From contig CM053273.1 in NCBI GenBank assembly GCA_028583415.1, positions 85,022,074 through 85,086,073 of the forward strand: a stretch of 64,000 bases of DNA, read 5' to 3'. Within the stretch, counting starts at the first letter, position 1; each line of letters starts with the position of its first letter. Below the pieces are notes generated by a model. That model was not told where the DNA came from and searched no databases. It saw only the letters and a list, made by a program, of their open reading frames with translations. The translations under genes were made by a program, and so were the position numbers. Shown piece after piece: positions 45,926 to 58,084 of this stretch. This stretch comes from Protea cynaroides. Taxonomy: Eukaryota; Streptophyta; Magnoliopsida; Proteales; Proteaceae.

Positions 45926-47152
45926 TCATGGAGCTGGAGGTGCTGGAGGACGAGGTACCTCATGTTCTCGGTCATAGTCCTCAGCATGGACCCTCGTGAG
46001 CCAGGCTACCTGAGTCTGGGTCACCTGAAGACTAGCTGCCAGCTTCGCCATCCGCTGATCAGACGCACGTTGGGCCTCCCTAATCTCACGCAGCAATCCC
46101 ATCACGTCATCTGGTGGTGGGTGCGAAGGACCAGCTGAGTGAGGAGGAACCCGAGAAGGGCCAGCTCCAGTGAAATGCAATGGTGATGGAGGAGGTATGG
46201 CGTCCACATCCATGTACATATGATCATCATCCTCAGCATCACCCCCATGGATTCCTGCTGCTACTGTTGCTGCTGCTGTCGCCTCAACGTTTATCTCGAC
46301 CTGAGTGCGGGGACACACCATAGCGTTCCTCTCCTCATCACTAACCTGCGCATCTCGCATCCCCATCATGCAGATGGCCTCCCAGTCAAGGTCAAACGAG
46401 AAGGTGTACTCATGAATCCTCTCATCCACTAAGTCGACATACAGGCGAGTGAGCAGGGTAGTGATCAAACGACCATAGGGTAGGTTACCTATCTGACCAG
46501 GCGTCGTAGCACAGATCATCATCCTGATGATAATGTATGGAAGGCAGACGGTTTGCCTAGTGCAGATGCAGTATAGGAGATACTGGTTCAACTGGGAAAT
46601 CCTCTCATAATGTGCACTCTGCGAAATCAGGTTGTGCTGAATAATCTTGTAGTACATCCGAGGTTCCGGTCGTAGGTTGATTGCCTTCATCTCCCAGCGA
46701 TCACCTCTAAGAAGATGGTGATCAATCTCTGCACGCATCATCAAAGATAGGAACTGGGGTTCCTTATGTGCATAGTACACCAAGGGGCCGTCGTTTGATA
46801 TACCCAAGAGATCAGCTAACTTCTGACAGTTAAAGGAGATTTCCACCCCTTTCACATAACTGGTGATCCTGAGCTCTCTACCCCTGTCTGTATCATTTGG
46901 ATCACCCACTATCTGAAGGTTGCAATAAAACTGCTTCACCAGAGCAGGACAAGTGCAAGCCTCATACGATATCACGGGGAGCCAACCCATGTCACCAAAA
47001 GCACCATCTACATTAAACAAGGCTAGACTAGCCAAGTTTACACAGCGACCCCCTTCCACCTTTTTATGCTCATAACGAGCATACTGAGCCTCTGCTTCAT
47101 TAGACCGGATGCGGATAGGATCATGAACTCTGGGAACTTTGGTGCGAGCCAT
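45926..47152 (-). CDS. Antisense accessory protein, open frame (element C)
   Basis: An uninterrupted 408-residue frame starting MARTKVPRVHDPIRIRSNE. Core motifs: GAFGDMGWLPVISYEAC, LVKQFYCNLQ, LADLLGISNDGPLVYY, YYKIIQHNLISQSAHYER, ICTRQTVCLPYIII and LPYGRLITTLLTRLYVDLVDE. The tail is Ala-rich, acidic (GGDAEDDDHMYMDVDA), Pro-rich, then helical, ending HEVPRPPAPPAP. It lacks one helical repeat (VGELLDAQ) present in A and B. It resembles PF20167 plant transposon proteins by motif. It has no stop although the sense gag-pol around it has many. Likely spliced from a leader exon. No enzymatic motif was recognised. Confidence 0.72.
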   Translation of the reverse strand: MARTKVPRVHDPIRIRSNEAEAQYARYEHKKVEGGRCVNLASLALFNVDGAFGDMGWLPVISYEACTCPALVKQFYCNLQIVGDPNDTDRGRELRITSYVKGVEISFNCQKLADLLGISNDGPLVYYAHKEPQFLSLMMRAEIDHHLLRGDRWEMKAINLRPEPRMYYKIIQHNLISQSAHYERISQLNQYLLYCICTRQTVCLPYIIIRMMICATTPGQIGNLPYGRLITTLLTRLYVDLVDERIHEYTFSFDLDWEAICMMGMRDAQVSDEERNAMVCPRTQVEINVEATAAATVAAGIHGGDAEDDDHMYMDVDAIPPPSPLHFTGAGPSRVPPHSAGPSHPPPDDVMGLLREIREAQRASDQRMAKLAASLQVTQTQVAWLTRVHAEDYDREHEVPRPPAPPAP

Positions 47153-47157
47153 GTTAT

Positions 47158-47285
47158 CTGCAAAGACACAGACAAATAGACAAGATATGAGTTATAGAGC
47201 AAAACTCAAAAATTTTGGCATTATAACGGCATGATTTGACCAAAAGCCTCACTTTTCACCCAAACAGTTGGGCAGGAGGACTTAC
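47158..47285 (-). other. Putative leader intron of the antisense gene (element C)
   Basis: Donor GTAAGT at 47285-47280 and acceptor GTCTTTGCAG ending at 47158 on the minus strand (128 nt), five bases before the ATG. Confidence 0.6.
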
Positions 47286-47749
47286 ATATATTCCAAACCA
47301 TCCTGCAAGGCTCATACAATTGGAAATTTAAACTAGGAAGATCGAATTTGAAGAAATTTCAATAATTTGGAAAAATCCTAAAAATTAGGTCAAAATGGAA
47401 AATTTCAAGTTACTCAAAAACTAACCGATGAAACTCAAATTTTCTTGAGGGCTTTCATCCATTGGATGGCCAATAGCAAAAGCCCCCAATAAAAATCAAA
47501 TTTTACGATTAGAAAATTTTTAATTTGAAAAAAACGCTAAAAATGGAGAAAAACCTAGTTTTGAAAGCTTAAAAATGAGGACCAGTAGAGAACATACCTG
47601 AAGGAAAGGAACGGAAGTCATGAATGGAAGAAATAATCACCACACACAAGTAGTTGATACTGTAGCAACTCAGGGGAAGCGAGTTGAGTTGAAGGAAAAA
47701 GAGAAAGTGGAAATGACTCCAAAAATCGGGTTTAAAAACCTGATTTGGA

Positions 47750-47975
47750 GTCGTGTGGTCGCAAAATTTGACAAAACCTATGACCACACGACCGACACCA
47801 CAATCCACCCCGAGCTCTGAGTGAGTTGACAGACCTCATGTGGTCGGACCCTGTGGTTGGGCATATACCGACCCTACGATCGACCCCAGGCTCTCGGTGA
47901 GCTGACAGGGTTTTGTGAGGTCACATACCCTGTGGTCGGACATAGTGCAACCCACCATCGACCCTACGATGGAAA
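47750..47975 (+). repeat. Pre-gag GGTCG/CGACC cluster (element C)
   Basis: Words GTCGTGTGGTCGC, GACCACACGACCGAC, TGTGGTCGGACCCTG, CGACCCTACGATCGACC. The left half shows the GTGGTCG version of C's LTRs, the right half the CGACCCTA version of A. Confidence 0.55.
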
Positions 47976-48113
47976 ACACAGTATTTTGACTGAATGACTT
48001 GGAAAATTTGAATTTTACATTGATTAGTTGGATCTTAACGTGGGAATGACGTATATTATGATTGCCTCACATGTTCTATGATTTTTTTAGACACTACCAC
48101 CACCAGAATAGGA

Positions 48114-49450
48114 AATGGTTGGGCGAAGAGTAACTAGGCGAGGTCGTAACCCAATTCCACCACCACCACCTTTGGAGGAAGATAGTCATGAAAATCTTGA
48201 AGGATAAGAGAATCATAATATGGCACCACCAGGAGCTAATGGCCAGGCTAATCCTACAAACTTGCCAGCCCCACTTACAAATTTGGCTACAACAGTTATG
48301 AACCTGGCACAACAACTGTAGCAAATATAGCAAGTACAAGCCAATATGCAAGCTGCTATGGGAATGGTTTTTCCAGCTGTACGTACTACACCTATGCCAG
48401 CCAGACAAGCTAGCACGGTACCAAGGGGTAGCAATACGGTACCCCAAGCACCTCAAACGCCAATTGCACAAGCTCCAGTACAGAACCCTGAGGTAGCCCA
48501 ATGTAGTTACCAGTATCAACCACCTATGTATGGGGCCTATGCTCAGTATCAGTTGGACCACTCTTAACTGATCGAGCATTTCCTGAAAATGAAGCGTAAG
48601 GAATATAATGGCAAGCCAGCAAATTCTTTGTGGCCAGCTCACTGGATCGATGAAATGGAAAAGAATTTTATGATGATGACTGTTAATGAGGAGGAAAAAG
48701 TACTGTGTGCAATATTTATGCTGAAAGGTGATGCACACCACTGGTAGAAGTCTACTCGGACTTATCTATTAACCAAGCATGCCTAATTGACCTGGGCAAT
48801 CTATAAAGAGTCATTCTTCGAGAAATATTATCCCAGAAATTTCAGAGATGCTATGGAAAGAGAGTTCCTGAGTTTATATCAGGGACAGATGACTATGGAT
48901 GCATATCAACAGTGTTATGAAGAGTTGTTTTTCTTTGCTCCCTTTAGCATGCAGGAGGAAAATACTAAAACCCAAAGGTTCGTCATGGGACTTAGGGGAA
49001 GCATTCGAGAGCATGTTTTGGGGCTAGAAAAGAAAGTTTATAATGAAGCCGTGCAGATTGCTTGAGTACTAGAATCGAGCCAGAAGGAGAGCTACTTTGC
49101 TCAGAGTAGAGGTATCAAAAGGTCGAATGGAAATTTTTATAACGGAGGGAACACAAAGACATTTAAACCCTTCCGTACTCAAGGCTTTAATGTTGTAGCC
49201 AAGACTACTCCAACAGCCCAACTTCAACAAAAGTAAAATAATGAAGGAGTAAAATGCTATAACTGCAATCAAATGGGACATTATTCAAGAGAGTGTCCTA
49301 AGCCCAGGAAGCAGCTACAGCAATGAAAGGTTTATGCAGTTACATCTGAGGATGCTGCCGCATCGCCTGATGTGGTCACAGGTATGACCTAAACCTTTCA
49401 TTTTGTATTACCTTGTGTGAGCATGTAGACTAAATTAAAAGAAACCACAG
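48114..49450 (+). pseudogene. gag: Gag of element C with 3' intron-like segment
   Basis: Starts MVGRRVTRRGRNPIPPP. The Gln-rich arm and capsid (FLKMKRKEYNGKPANSLW, DAHHW, LTWAIYKESFFEKYYPRNF, LGLEKKVYNEAVQIA) match A. The CCHC knuckle CYNCNQMGHYSRECP is intact at about 49255-49300. Stops occur near 48205, 48319, 48568, 48748, 48784, 49063, 49235 and 49325. The 69-bp GT-AG segment lies at 49382-49450 and carries the gag TAA plus a TAG; its removal joins DVVTG to IIPINGIPARV. Confidence 0.82.
49382..49450 (+). other. 69-bp GT-AG intron-like segment (element C)
   Basis: GTATGACCTAAACC...AAACCACAG, same length and position as in A and B, with the gag stop TAA. Confidence 0.5.
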
Positions 49451-51589
49451 GTATCATACCTATTAATGGCATACCCGCTAGAGTACTCTTTCACTCTGGA
49501 GCTACTCATTCTTTTATATCTATGTCATTTGGAAAGAAGCGAAATCTACCCCTCAGATCTTTAGACTACAAATTACTTGTACGATCACCTATGGGATTAG
49601 AAGTGAAATTAAAAAAAGGTTATGGACCATGTCCAGTTCTTATCGGCTAGAAGATGTTGGATGCAACCTTGATTCAACTCCAGATGGCAAACTTTGACGT
49701 TATCTTGGGAATGGACTGGTTAGCTCAGCATTCTATAAACCTATTATGTGCAAAAAAGAAACTGACATTTAAAGACAAGGAATGAGCAGAGTTCAGTTTT
49801 GCAGGAACCAGACTACCCCGTAAACAAAAACTCATCATCTCTGCATTAAAGGCTAGAAAATGCCTCGAGAAAGGAGGAGTTGGGTATCTAGTATCCGTGG
49901 TTGATCTCACCAAGGAAGTACCACGAATGGAAGATATTGATGTTGTGCGTGACTTTCCATATGTATTTCCTGAGGAACTACCAGGACTACCACCCGACTG
50001 AGTGACAGAGTTCGTTATAGATCTGATACCCGGAGCCGTGCCAGTATCAAAAGCACCCTATCGAATGGCTCTTATTGAACTAAAGGAACTAAAGGTACAG
50101 TTACAGGAATTACTGGATAAGGGTTATATCAGACCCAGCATATCACCATGGGGAGCGCCGATATTGTTTGTGAAGAAGAAGGACGGTAGCGTTCGTCTAT
50201 GTATAAACTATCGTGAATTGAATAAGCTTACAATCAAGAATCAGTACCCATTGCCTTGGATCGATGACTTGTTCGATCAGTTGCAAGGTGCCAAGGTATT
50301 TTCCAAGATTGATCTTCAGTTAAGATACCATCAGCTGAAGATTAAGGAAGGTGATATTCCAATGACAACATTCAGAACAAGATATGGACATTCTGAATTT
50401 TTAGTCATGTCTTTTGGATTGACTAATGCACCCATAATTTTTATGGAACTCATGAATCGGGTATTCCATGATATGTTGGATACGTCAGTCATTGTGTTTA
50501 TTGATGATATATTGGTCTACTCCAAGGACAAGGAAACTCATGTCATGAATCTAAGAGCCACTCTGCAGCGACTAAGAAAAGAGAAGCTTTACGCCAAATT
50601 TACAAAGTGTGAGTTTTGGCTAAATGATGTCGCTTTCTTAGGCCATGTTGTATCCGCTGAAGGAATTAAAGTGGATTCTAATAAGATTGAAGCCATTGTG
50701 AAATGGGAAGCACCTAAGAGTGTTGCAGAAATCAGAAGTTTCCTAGGTCTAGCTGGGTATTATCGACGATTTGTGGAAGACTACTCCAGAATTGCCGTAC
50801 CTCTCACCAGTTTAACTAAGAAAGGAGAAAAGTTTGTTTGGACCGATAAATGTGAAGAAGGTTTTCAAACATTGAAAGCTAGATTGATATCTGCTCCCAT
50901 CTTGACTATTCCTATCCCAGGACAACCATTTACCTTGTAGACTGATGCGTCTAGGTTGGATTTAGGATGCATGCTTATGCAAGGAGAACAAGTAGTTGCG
51001 TATGCCTCAAGGCAACTAAAGACACATGAAAAGAACTATCCCACTCATGACTTGGAATTAGCAGCAGTAGTACATGCTGTCAAGATATGGAGACATTATT
51101 TGTATGGAGAGAAATGTTAGATTAAGTCAGATCACAAGAGTCTCACTTATCTTTTTAATCAGAAGGAGTTGAACATGAGACAAAGAAGATGACTGAAATT
51201 ATTGAAAGATTATGATTGTGATATCCAATATCATCCAGGGAGGGCTAATGTAGTTGCTGATGCGCTAAGCAGAAAAACAATGATAAAATCCCAAGGAGAG
51301 GTTAACACGACTGCGGCTATGTGTGTTACAAGGAAAGTATTACATCATGGTAATGAGTAGTTCGTGATAGATGCACCGGGCGGATCGACCAATCAAGGGT
51401 TTATTCATTGGTTTTCAAATATGTTCACAACATTGAAGATTATACCTGATATAATAGATGAAGTGAAAGCCGCTCTTAGATCAGTCCCTTATCTGAGAAC
51501 GGTACAAGAAGACATCAAAAAAGGTAGGACTATTCTTGAGTTCACCTTGGACATTGAAAAGGTACTAAAGTACAAAGAAAGAGTAAGTG
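49451..51589 (+). pseudogene. pol: Protease, RT and RNase H (element C)
   Basis: PR: ARVLFHSGATHSFI; the catalytic Asp is His (CAC, 49492-49494). VILGMDWLAQHSI follows. RT: the longest open piece is 312 residues (50002-50940) with KAPYRMALIELKEL, FVKKKDGSVRLCINYRELN (D to N), VFIDDILVYSKD at about 50497 and FLGLAGYYRRFVEDYS. RNase H: TDASRLDLGCMLMQGEQ, PTHDLELAAVVHAV, KSDHKSLTYLF. Stops at 50938, 51118 and 51190 and others break it. The linker MIDAPGGSTNQGFIHWFSN follows up to insertion F. Confidence 0.85.
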
Positions 51590-53790
51590 TGTCACACCCC
51601 AATTCTGATCGAACCAGAAGTGTGAGTGAACCATCACTGAACCAACGGTTCACACCAGGATCTCAATAAGACTGTGTCCACTCATACAAACCAATGCACA
51701 TATTCATAATCAGAATATAATAAAATAAAGTGGAAGTCTTTAAATAAAATGAACTGATTGATCTATTAATAATTTGATAATTTAATAAAATATCAAGTTA
51801 TTCTCTACACCAAATAGTAAATAATATCCTTACATCACTTTGTAAATTCAACTGAAAATAAATAAAATAATCCAAATAAACACCCTAGAGATACATGCAG
51901 AAAGGGCACTCGCATGAAGCGTCATGCGCGTCCTCTTCTGCTTGCATGTCCAAAGCAGCCACGCCTCCATACACTGGAGCGTCCATGTAATCCTTTACCG
52001 TATAACCTGCATCAACATCTAAAAACATGTATATATACAAGGGTGAGCTCACAACTTAGCTCAGTAAGACAATCAGACAATGCAACAAACATATGCATGA
52101 GTAACATTCACATCATGGTCTGATTTTAAGTTTGCAATGTGCTATAGAAAGGATTGGCAGCCACCGCACCTCTATACACAAGTGTGTGAAGCCGCCCAGT
52201 GGATCAAACACCACTGTCGTCCTACATGCACCCACCATGGAATAGAGATAGAGCTAAAGCGTCCGGATCAAACACCGCCAACACTTCCCTGATACCCTAC
52301 CCATACCAACACGTAAGCCCCTATTGGCGAGGGCTTGCAAACTGGGCTCGTAACTAACCAATCCTATATGTCATCACAGTAGGCCCTATCCGAGCCAGCT
52401 CCCTACAGCATAGAGATAAAGCTAGACTAGTGGCCAGGCTGGAGACCACAGTGCCACTTCCTCCCCCTGATACCCTACCTGTACCAAGCATGCTAAGACA
52501 GAACGATACAAAAGGTGTTAGTGTGAGGAATTATCCCAGACCCTCGGCCCTTCCCATTCCATACATCAACGAAAACAATCACATGCCTAACAGTTACATC
52601 CTAACATAGCGAGAATGCATGAACAATAATAATAACTGAAAGTAAAGGATGACATGGAAGTATGCACAAACATCAGTCCACAGAATCATAGTTATTAACA
52701 ATATTTTACTATTATTAAATTATTAGGGTTTAGGTCTGATTCCCTTACCTGACGCTTGTTTGATAGCTCGCTCCATGTCACAAGGTCCAAACATGCTATG
52801 ACAAGGTCCTAAGAGATGTTAGGGTTGAGTTAGAATAGTTTTCTTAGGGTTTACGTTGATCAAAAAACCAACTTGGTCAAAAATACTCCTCTCAGAGCAT
52901 ACCGGTCGCAATACCAATCGCGGCACTGTAGAGAAAGGTGCGACCGGTATGGTCGACCGGTCCCCACAGACCAGTCCCCGGGAGGTACCGGTCACAGTAC
53001 CGATCGCATAGGGTGCGACCGGTATGGTCGACCGGTATGTCTCTAGAAGACCATACGCTTGGTTCTCGCCTTCCGTCGGTCACCCTCTATTGATCCTAGG
53101 GTTTCTCCTACACATCCTAGGTATGAGCATTGAGTTAGAGTTGTTTCCAACTCCATTCAAGTCCTAGTTTCGATGATCTTCAACCTAGAACTTGAATCTA
53201 GGGTTTACGGACTAGATTAGGGTTTGACGGCAAACATGGTTTAGATCAATACTTGCTTTGCATGGTATTGACCCAATCATAACTAACCATCCTAGAATAC
53301 TTAATGTAGAGGAAGGTTTAAGAACTTACCGTTGACTCGCGGTAATGTGTTCTTCGTCGAACGACAATGACGGCTCTTCCCTCTCCTTCCTAGCTTCTTT
53401 TCCTTCTTCAATCTCTTTCTCCTCTCTAGGGTTTGTGAGGATCAATGAAAGGGATTTTAGGAGCTTTATAGGTCCTTATATAGGCGAGGATTAGGTTTAG
53501 GAAGCCTCAGAACATTAGGAAAGTTCTTCGGTTCAAAATTTGGAAAGTGGGACCCACAGAGATCCTTTTCTGGATCCAAGTTTGTGCAGGCCATACTGGT
53601 CGACCATCGATCGGTACCAAGACCGGTACCATCGGTCGGTATCCAAATTTTAATACTTGAATTGGTCTGATTGGTCAGATTTCATACCTGTTTGTCAACC
53701 GCTCGTCCCATCTAGTCCAGTAATGATTGGAAGACCTATTACGACATGAATTAAGGGTTTAGATCGGATTCATGGAGTGCAAGTCTTACA
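51590..53790 (-). repeat. F: inverted solo LTR inserted in pol of C
   Basis: On the minus strand it runs TGTAAGACTTGC... to ...GGGGTGTGACA, 2201 bp. It is flanked by AAGTG (51585-51589) and ATGTG (53791-53795), one mismatch apart. Deleting F restores C's pol reading. It is related to the A/B/C LTRs but clearly diverged: its clusters (52895-53045, 53590-53645) use ACCGGTCG/CGACCGGT words. On the minus strand TATATAAGG lies at about 53476-53484. Confidence 0.88.
51885..52016 (-). CDS. Conserved 43-codon LTR frame (solo LTR F)
   Basis: Reads VDAGYTVKDYMDAPVYGG, then AEEDAHDASCECPFCMYL and a TAG. Against LTR E, my hand count over 43 codons is about 10 identical, 14 synonymous and 19 changed, several conservative, with no indels. 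It follows TTTTTAG. An upstream open piece ending GCGTCAG/GTAAGG (minus strand, about 52752) would join in the same phase. This divergent copy is the main evidence that the frame is selected. Confidence 0.6.
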   Translation of the reverse strand, partial: VDAGYTVKDYMDAPVYGGVAALDMQAEEDAHDASCECPFCMYL

Positions 53791-53795
53791 ATGTG

Positions 53796-55114
53796 TTCCT
53801 GAAACGGAAAAGTTAGACATTAGACACAGACTAATGAAGGAAGCTCACACCACCGCTTATTCGGTACATCCTGGAAGTACAAAGATGTATCACGATTTGA
53901 AGAAATTATATTGGTAGAGAGGAATGAAAGCAGATGTAGCTAAATTTGTGTCTCAATGCCTATATTGTCAGAGGGTAAAGGATGAAAGGCAAAGACCTGC
54001 AGGATTGTTGCAGCCACTGCCAGAACCAGCATGGAAATGGGACTGCATCACTATGGACTTCATCACCGGGTTACCATTGACTCCCCGAGTAGTTGACGAG
54101 GTCTGGGTGGTTGTAGATCGTCTGACTAAAACAGCTGGTTTCATAGCTATAAGACCTCAGTATACCCTAGAGAGGTTAGCCAAGCTATATATGGATAATA
54201 TTGTCTGATTACATGGTGTACCTAAAAGCATTGTGTCCGATAGAGACACACACTTTACCTCAAAGTTTTGGGAAGGATTACAGAAGGCTATGGGTACAAT
54301 GTTGAAGTTCAGTACTGCATTCCATCCTTAGACAGACGGATAGTCGGAGGGTACCATTCAGATTTTAGAAGATATGCTTCAAGCCTGTGTTATTGATTTC
54401 AAAGGCTCATGGGATGAAAAACTACCATTGATCGAGTTTGCCTATAACAACAGTTATCAGGCTACTATACAGATGTCACCCTATGAAGCATTGTATGGTA
54501 GGAAGTGTCCAACTCCTTTGTTTTGGAATGAAGTTGGTGAACGGAGTATCGTTGGACCAGAATTTATTGAAGAGACTTGTAGAGTAGTCAACATTATCAA
54601 GGAAAGAGTTAGAACAGCTCATAATCGTCAGAAACAATATGCAGATACTCGACGTCGAGACCTTGAATTCGTCGTAGGTGATAAGGTATTCTTGAAGGTA
54701 TCACCTATGCGAGGCTTAAAACGATTCGGGCAGAAAGGGAAGCTAAGTCCAAGATACGTCGGGCCATATGAGATTCTTGTTAAATGTGAAAAAGTGGTGT
54801 ATCAGTTAGCACTACCCCCATCTAAGTTAAGTGTGCATGATGTATTTCATATCTCATTATTGAAGAAGTACGTCAGAGATCCAACATATGTTATAACAGC
54901 GGATCCACCGGGTCTAACTGATGATTTGACATTCGAAGTAGCACCAACTGAAATCACCAGCCGAAAGGTTCAACCTCTATGCAACCGTGATATTTATTAT
55001 GTTAAGGTCACTTGGAGAAGCCAAGATATAGAAGAGGTCACATGCGAAGAAGAGAATCCTATGCAAAAGCAATATCCTCACCTTTTCGACTCGAAAGGTA
55101 AGTGCAAATTTTGA
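53796..55114 (+). pseudogene. Integrase and chromodomain-like tail (element C)
   Basis: Continues pol after F: HTTAYSVHPGSTKMYHDLKK and FVSQCLYCQRVKDE give a complete HHCC finger. The core has WDCITMDFITGLPL, VSDRDTHFTSKFW and QTDG-stop-SEGTIQ with the Glu kept. KRFGQKGKLSPRYVGPYEIL leads to the tail EVAPTEITSRKVQPLCNRD, VKVTWRSQDIEEVTCEEEN. The largest open piece is 54374-55114 (246 residues). Stops near 53917, 54206, 54330 and 54342 are seen. Confidence 0.85.
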
Positions 55115-55130
55115 GGACAAAATTTCTAAT

Positions 55131-55144
55131 AAGAGGGGGGGAGT
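55131..55144 (+). promoter_or_regulatory. Polypurine tract of element C
   Basis: AAGAGGGGGGGAGT immediately before the 3' LTR. Confidence 0.8.
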
Positions 55145-57418
55145 TGTAAGATCAATATCGAACTAACCGGTCTTTCCACCTTGTACTAGGTTTACCTATC
55201 ATGGTCGAGCCCAGTGGACCAAGTACGTGAAGAAACCACAAGACCAGGTATGGAATCAACCCAAAAATAGTCAATTATGAGCGTGTAGTCGCACGCCCAA
55301 ACAGGTGTAACCAACCACACCTCAAAAGAGTCCAACCACACAAATTTAGGTTATGTGGTCAGACATTTTAAAAGGTGTGGTCAACAGGATTCTGCGACCC
55401 CACCTCCGACCCCACGGAACCCAGTCAGAAATCGAATTTAGAAAACCTTCCTAATCCGAAGGGGGTTCTTTCCTAAACTCATTGGGGCATATTATGGAGG
55501 ATTTTTCTCTATAAATAGGACGTCCCTTAACCTCTTTCACTCCTTTAGAACTCTAATTGAAAGTGAGAGAAAGAGAAGAGAAGGAAAATTAAAGAGGAAG
55601 ACTAAGGAGGAGGAAAATTCAGAGAAAACTCTGATTCTTCAGCAAGCTTAAGGTATGAACATATTTTCCATGATAAATTGAGAGCCTAGAATAGTTCATG
55701 AAGAAGATAGGATTTAGGAGAAACCCAAATCATCCATCCATGGACAAATTCCAAGAGAATCCATGGAGGAAATTATGTAGACAATGGATGGTGTATAAAA
55801 TAATAGTTTTGAGCCATAGAACAATCATAGGAAGGACCATAATGATAAGCCAAAGGATTCAAACATGAAGGAATGGAATTAAGAGTGAAAGGTGGACCAT
55901 AACACATGTGGTCGCACGTGAGGTCGCATGATGTCCGACCCCACAAGATACACATGTCCAACCACATGCCCTCAGGAAGTTTCCAAGGAGGGTGTGGTCA
56001 CACATGTGGTCGGAGTATGTCCGACCCCACCCTGTGACCCCACGCCCTGTGGTCGCAGAAACTGAGACCGCATGTGCTGCCACACCTGCGATCCCTCATT
56101 TTATGTTAGTCTAAACACATGAAAATTAATTCTAATAAAAAATCTATCAACTTGTTAGGTTTTCAAGTGATTACAAAGCTTGAACGAGGATCTACTATCA
56201 ATCAAAGGTGAGGGGACAAGACCTAAACTAATTGACTAATAATAAACTGTTTCTATTTGTTGAGTCTAATGCCATGAATGATTCTATGCTTGTATGCATG
56301 TATTGTGTATTTCACATGTCATCCAATATTCCTATTATTACTGTTCATGCATATTTAATTTTGTTTATTTATAACATAATGATGATGATGATGCTAGGAA
56401 TAGGCATGTGAATGTTTGTGTGTGGTTAGTGTGCTTGATATGAGTGGGGCATCAAGGGGAGGACGTGACACTGTGGTTCATCCTAGTCACCAGACTCTAG
56501 ATCTATCTCTACTCAAGTCTTGTCCACTAACATCATCATATCGCCATTACCTTAGCAGAACTATTATGTCGTAGGGCATCAGGGGAGGTGGTCTCGGACC
56601 GTGTAGTCTCTGACTCTACCGGGGGGCCTTAGCTCTATCTCTATGGACGTATTGAGGGATGCTGGGGTGAGGCCTTGGATACACTGTTTGACATTAGGAT
56701 TGATTAGTTGTGAGCCCAGTTTGCAAGCCCTCGCCAATAGGGGCTTACATGTTGGTATGGGTAGGCATCAGGGGAAGTGTCATGCGGTGTTTGATCCGGG
56801 CACTTTAGCTCTATCTCTATTCCATGATGGGTGTATGTGGGACGGCAATGGTGTTTGATCCATTGGATGGCTTCACACACTCGTGTATAGAGGTGCGGCG
56901 GCCACCTATCCTTTTTATTATACATTGCAAACTTATGAATCAGACCAAAGATATGAATTGAATGCATGCATATGTTTGTTGTATTGTTTTGTTTGCTCAT
57001 TGAGCCATGATGTGTGCTCACCATTTCGACGTCGAATACTTTTAGTTAATGATGCAGGTACTACTATAGAAGATTATATGAATACTCCAATGTACGAGCA
57101 TGTTACAACGATGGATGCAGAAGCTATGATGGAGTCGCATGATTCATCGTGCGAGTGCAACTCATGCGTCTTTGATTAGGCTTATTTGTTGGATTATTAA
57201 GAAGATGTAATTGATTAATTTATTTTATTTTATATCTTAGTTATTTGGAGATAATTGGATAATTTATTTATATTATCACTGTTAGATTCTCTGATTATGG
57301 TTCTGGATGTATATGATTTAACCAAAAAGGACACAGCCTATTCGAGATCCTGGTTGAACCGTTGTATCATAGACGGTTCATCACACCATTCTGGTTGGTA
57401 CAGAATTGGGGTGTGACA
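55145..57418 (+). repeat. 3' LTR of element C
   Basis: 2274 bp, TGTAAGATC to GGGGTGTGACA, followed by CAACT. Clusters at 55280-55420 and 55895-56100 with GTGGTCG words; TATAAATAGG near 55512. Confidence 0.9.
57048..57179 (+). CDS. Conserved 43-codon LTR frame (3' LTR of C)
   Basis: Reads NDAGTTIEDYMNTPMYEH, then MDAEAMMESHDSSCECNSC and a TAG. The 132-nt length, acceptor and phase agree with E, F and the 3' LTR of A. Confidence 0.5.
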   Translation, partial: NDAGTTIEDYMNTPMYEHVTTMDAEAMMESHDSSCECNSCVFD

Positions 57419-58084
57419 CAACTGACCTGGGCTATTTATAAAGAAGCTTTCTTCGAGAAGTATTTTCCTAGGAATTTCAGAGATCAAATGGAAAAGGAGT
57501 TTATGAGTTAGTATCAGGGACAGATGACCGTAAACGCAAATCAACAGCGTTATGAAGAACTGTTTTTCTTTGCTCCCTCTATCATGCAGGAGAAAAATAT
57601 CAAAACCCGAAGGTTCGTCATGGGACTTAGGGGAAGCATCCGTGAGCACGTATTGGGATTGAAAAAGAAGATTTATAATGAAGTTGTACAGATTGTTCGA
57701 GTACTGGAATCAAGCCAGAGGGAAAGTTATTTTGCTCAGAACAGAGGTATTAAAAAGCCTAATGGAAACTCATACAATGAAGGGAACTCAAAGATATTTA
57801 AACCCTTCCATACTCAAGGCTTCATTGCTGCAGCCAAGACTACTCCGACAGCCTAACCTCAACAGAAGCAAAGTAATGCTAGAATTAAATGCTTTAACTG
57901 TAATCAAGTAGGAATTATTCAAGGGAGTGTCCTAAGCCACGGAAGCAGCTACAGCAAGAAAAAGTTTATGCAGCTACATCTGAGGATGCTGCCGCATCGC
58001 CTGATGTGATCACAGGTATGACCTAAACCTTTTATTTTGTACTACCTTGTGTGAGCATGCAGACTAAATTAAATCAAATCACAG
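57419..58084 (+). pseudogene. gag: Gag of element B, second part
   Basis: Resumes LTWAIYKEAFFEKYFPRNF, then RRFVMGLRGSIREHVLGLKK and QSSQRESYFAQNRGIKKP-like sequence. The knuckle CFNCNQVG..YSRECP has lost one base. It ends DVITGMT-TAA inside the 69-bp GT-AG segment at 58016-58084. Confidence 0.82.
58016..58084 (+). other. 69-bp GT-AG intron-like segment (element B)
   Basis: GTATGACCTAAACC...AATCACAG. The first stop is present; the second stop of A and C is CAG here. Confidence 0.5.

Larger units (their letters stand above)
43359..57418 (+). mobile_element. Element C: complete Ty3/gypsy chromovirus-type element
   Basis: LTRs 43359-45639 and 55145-57418 flank primer site, antisense gene, gag, pol and polypurine tract, with target duplication CAACT in B's gag. 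It is close to A in sequence throughout. By eye the first 280 bp of the LTRs differ at about 8%. Pol is interrupted by the inverted solo LTR F. Confidence 0.92.
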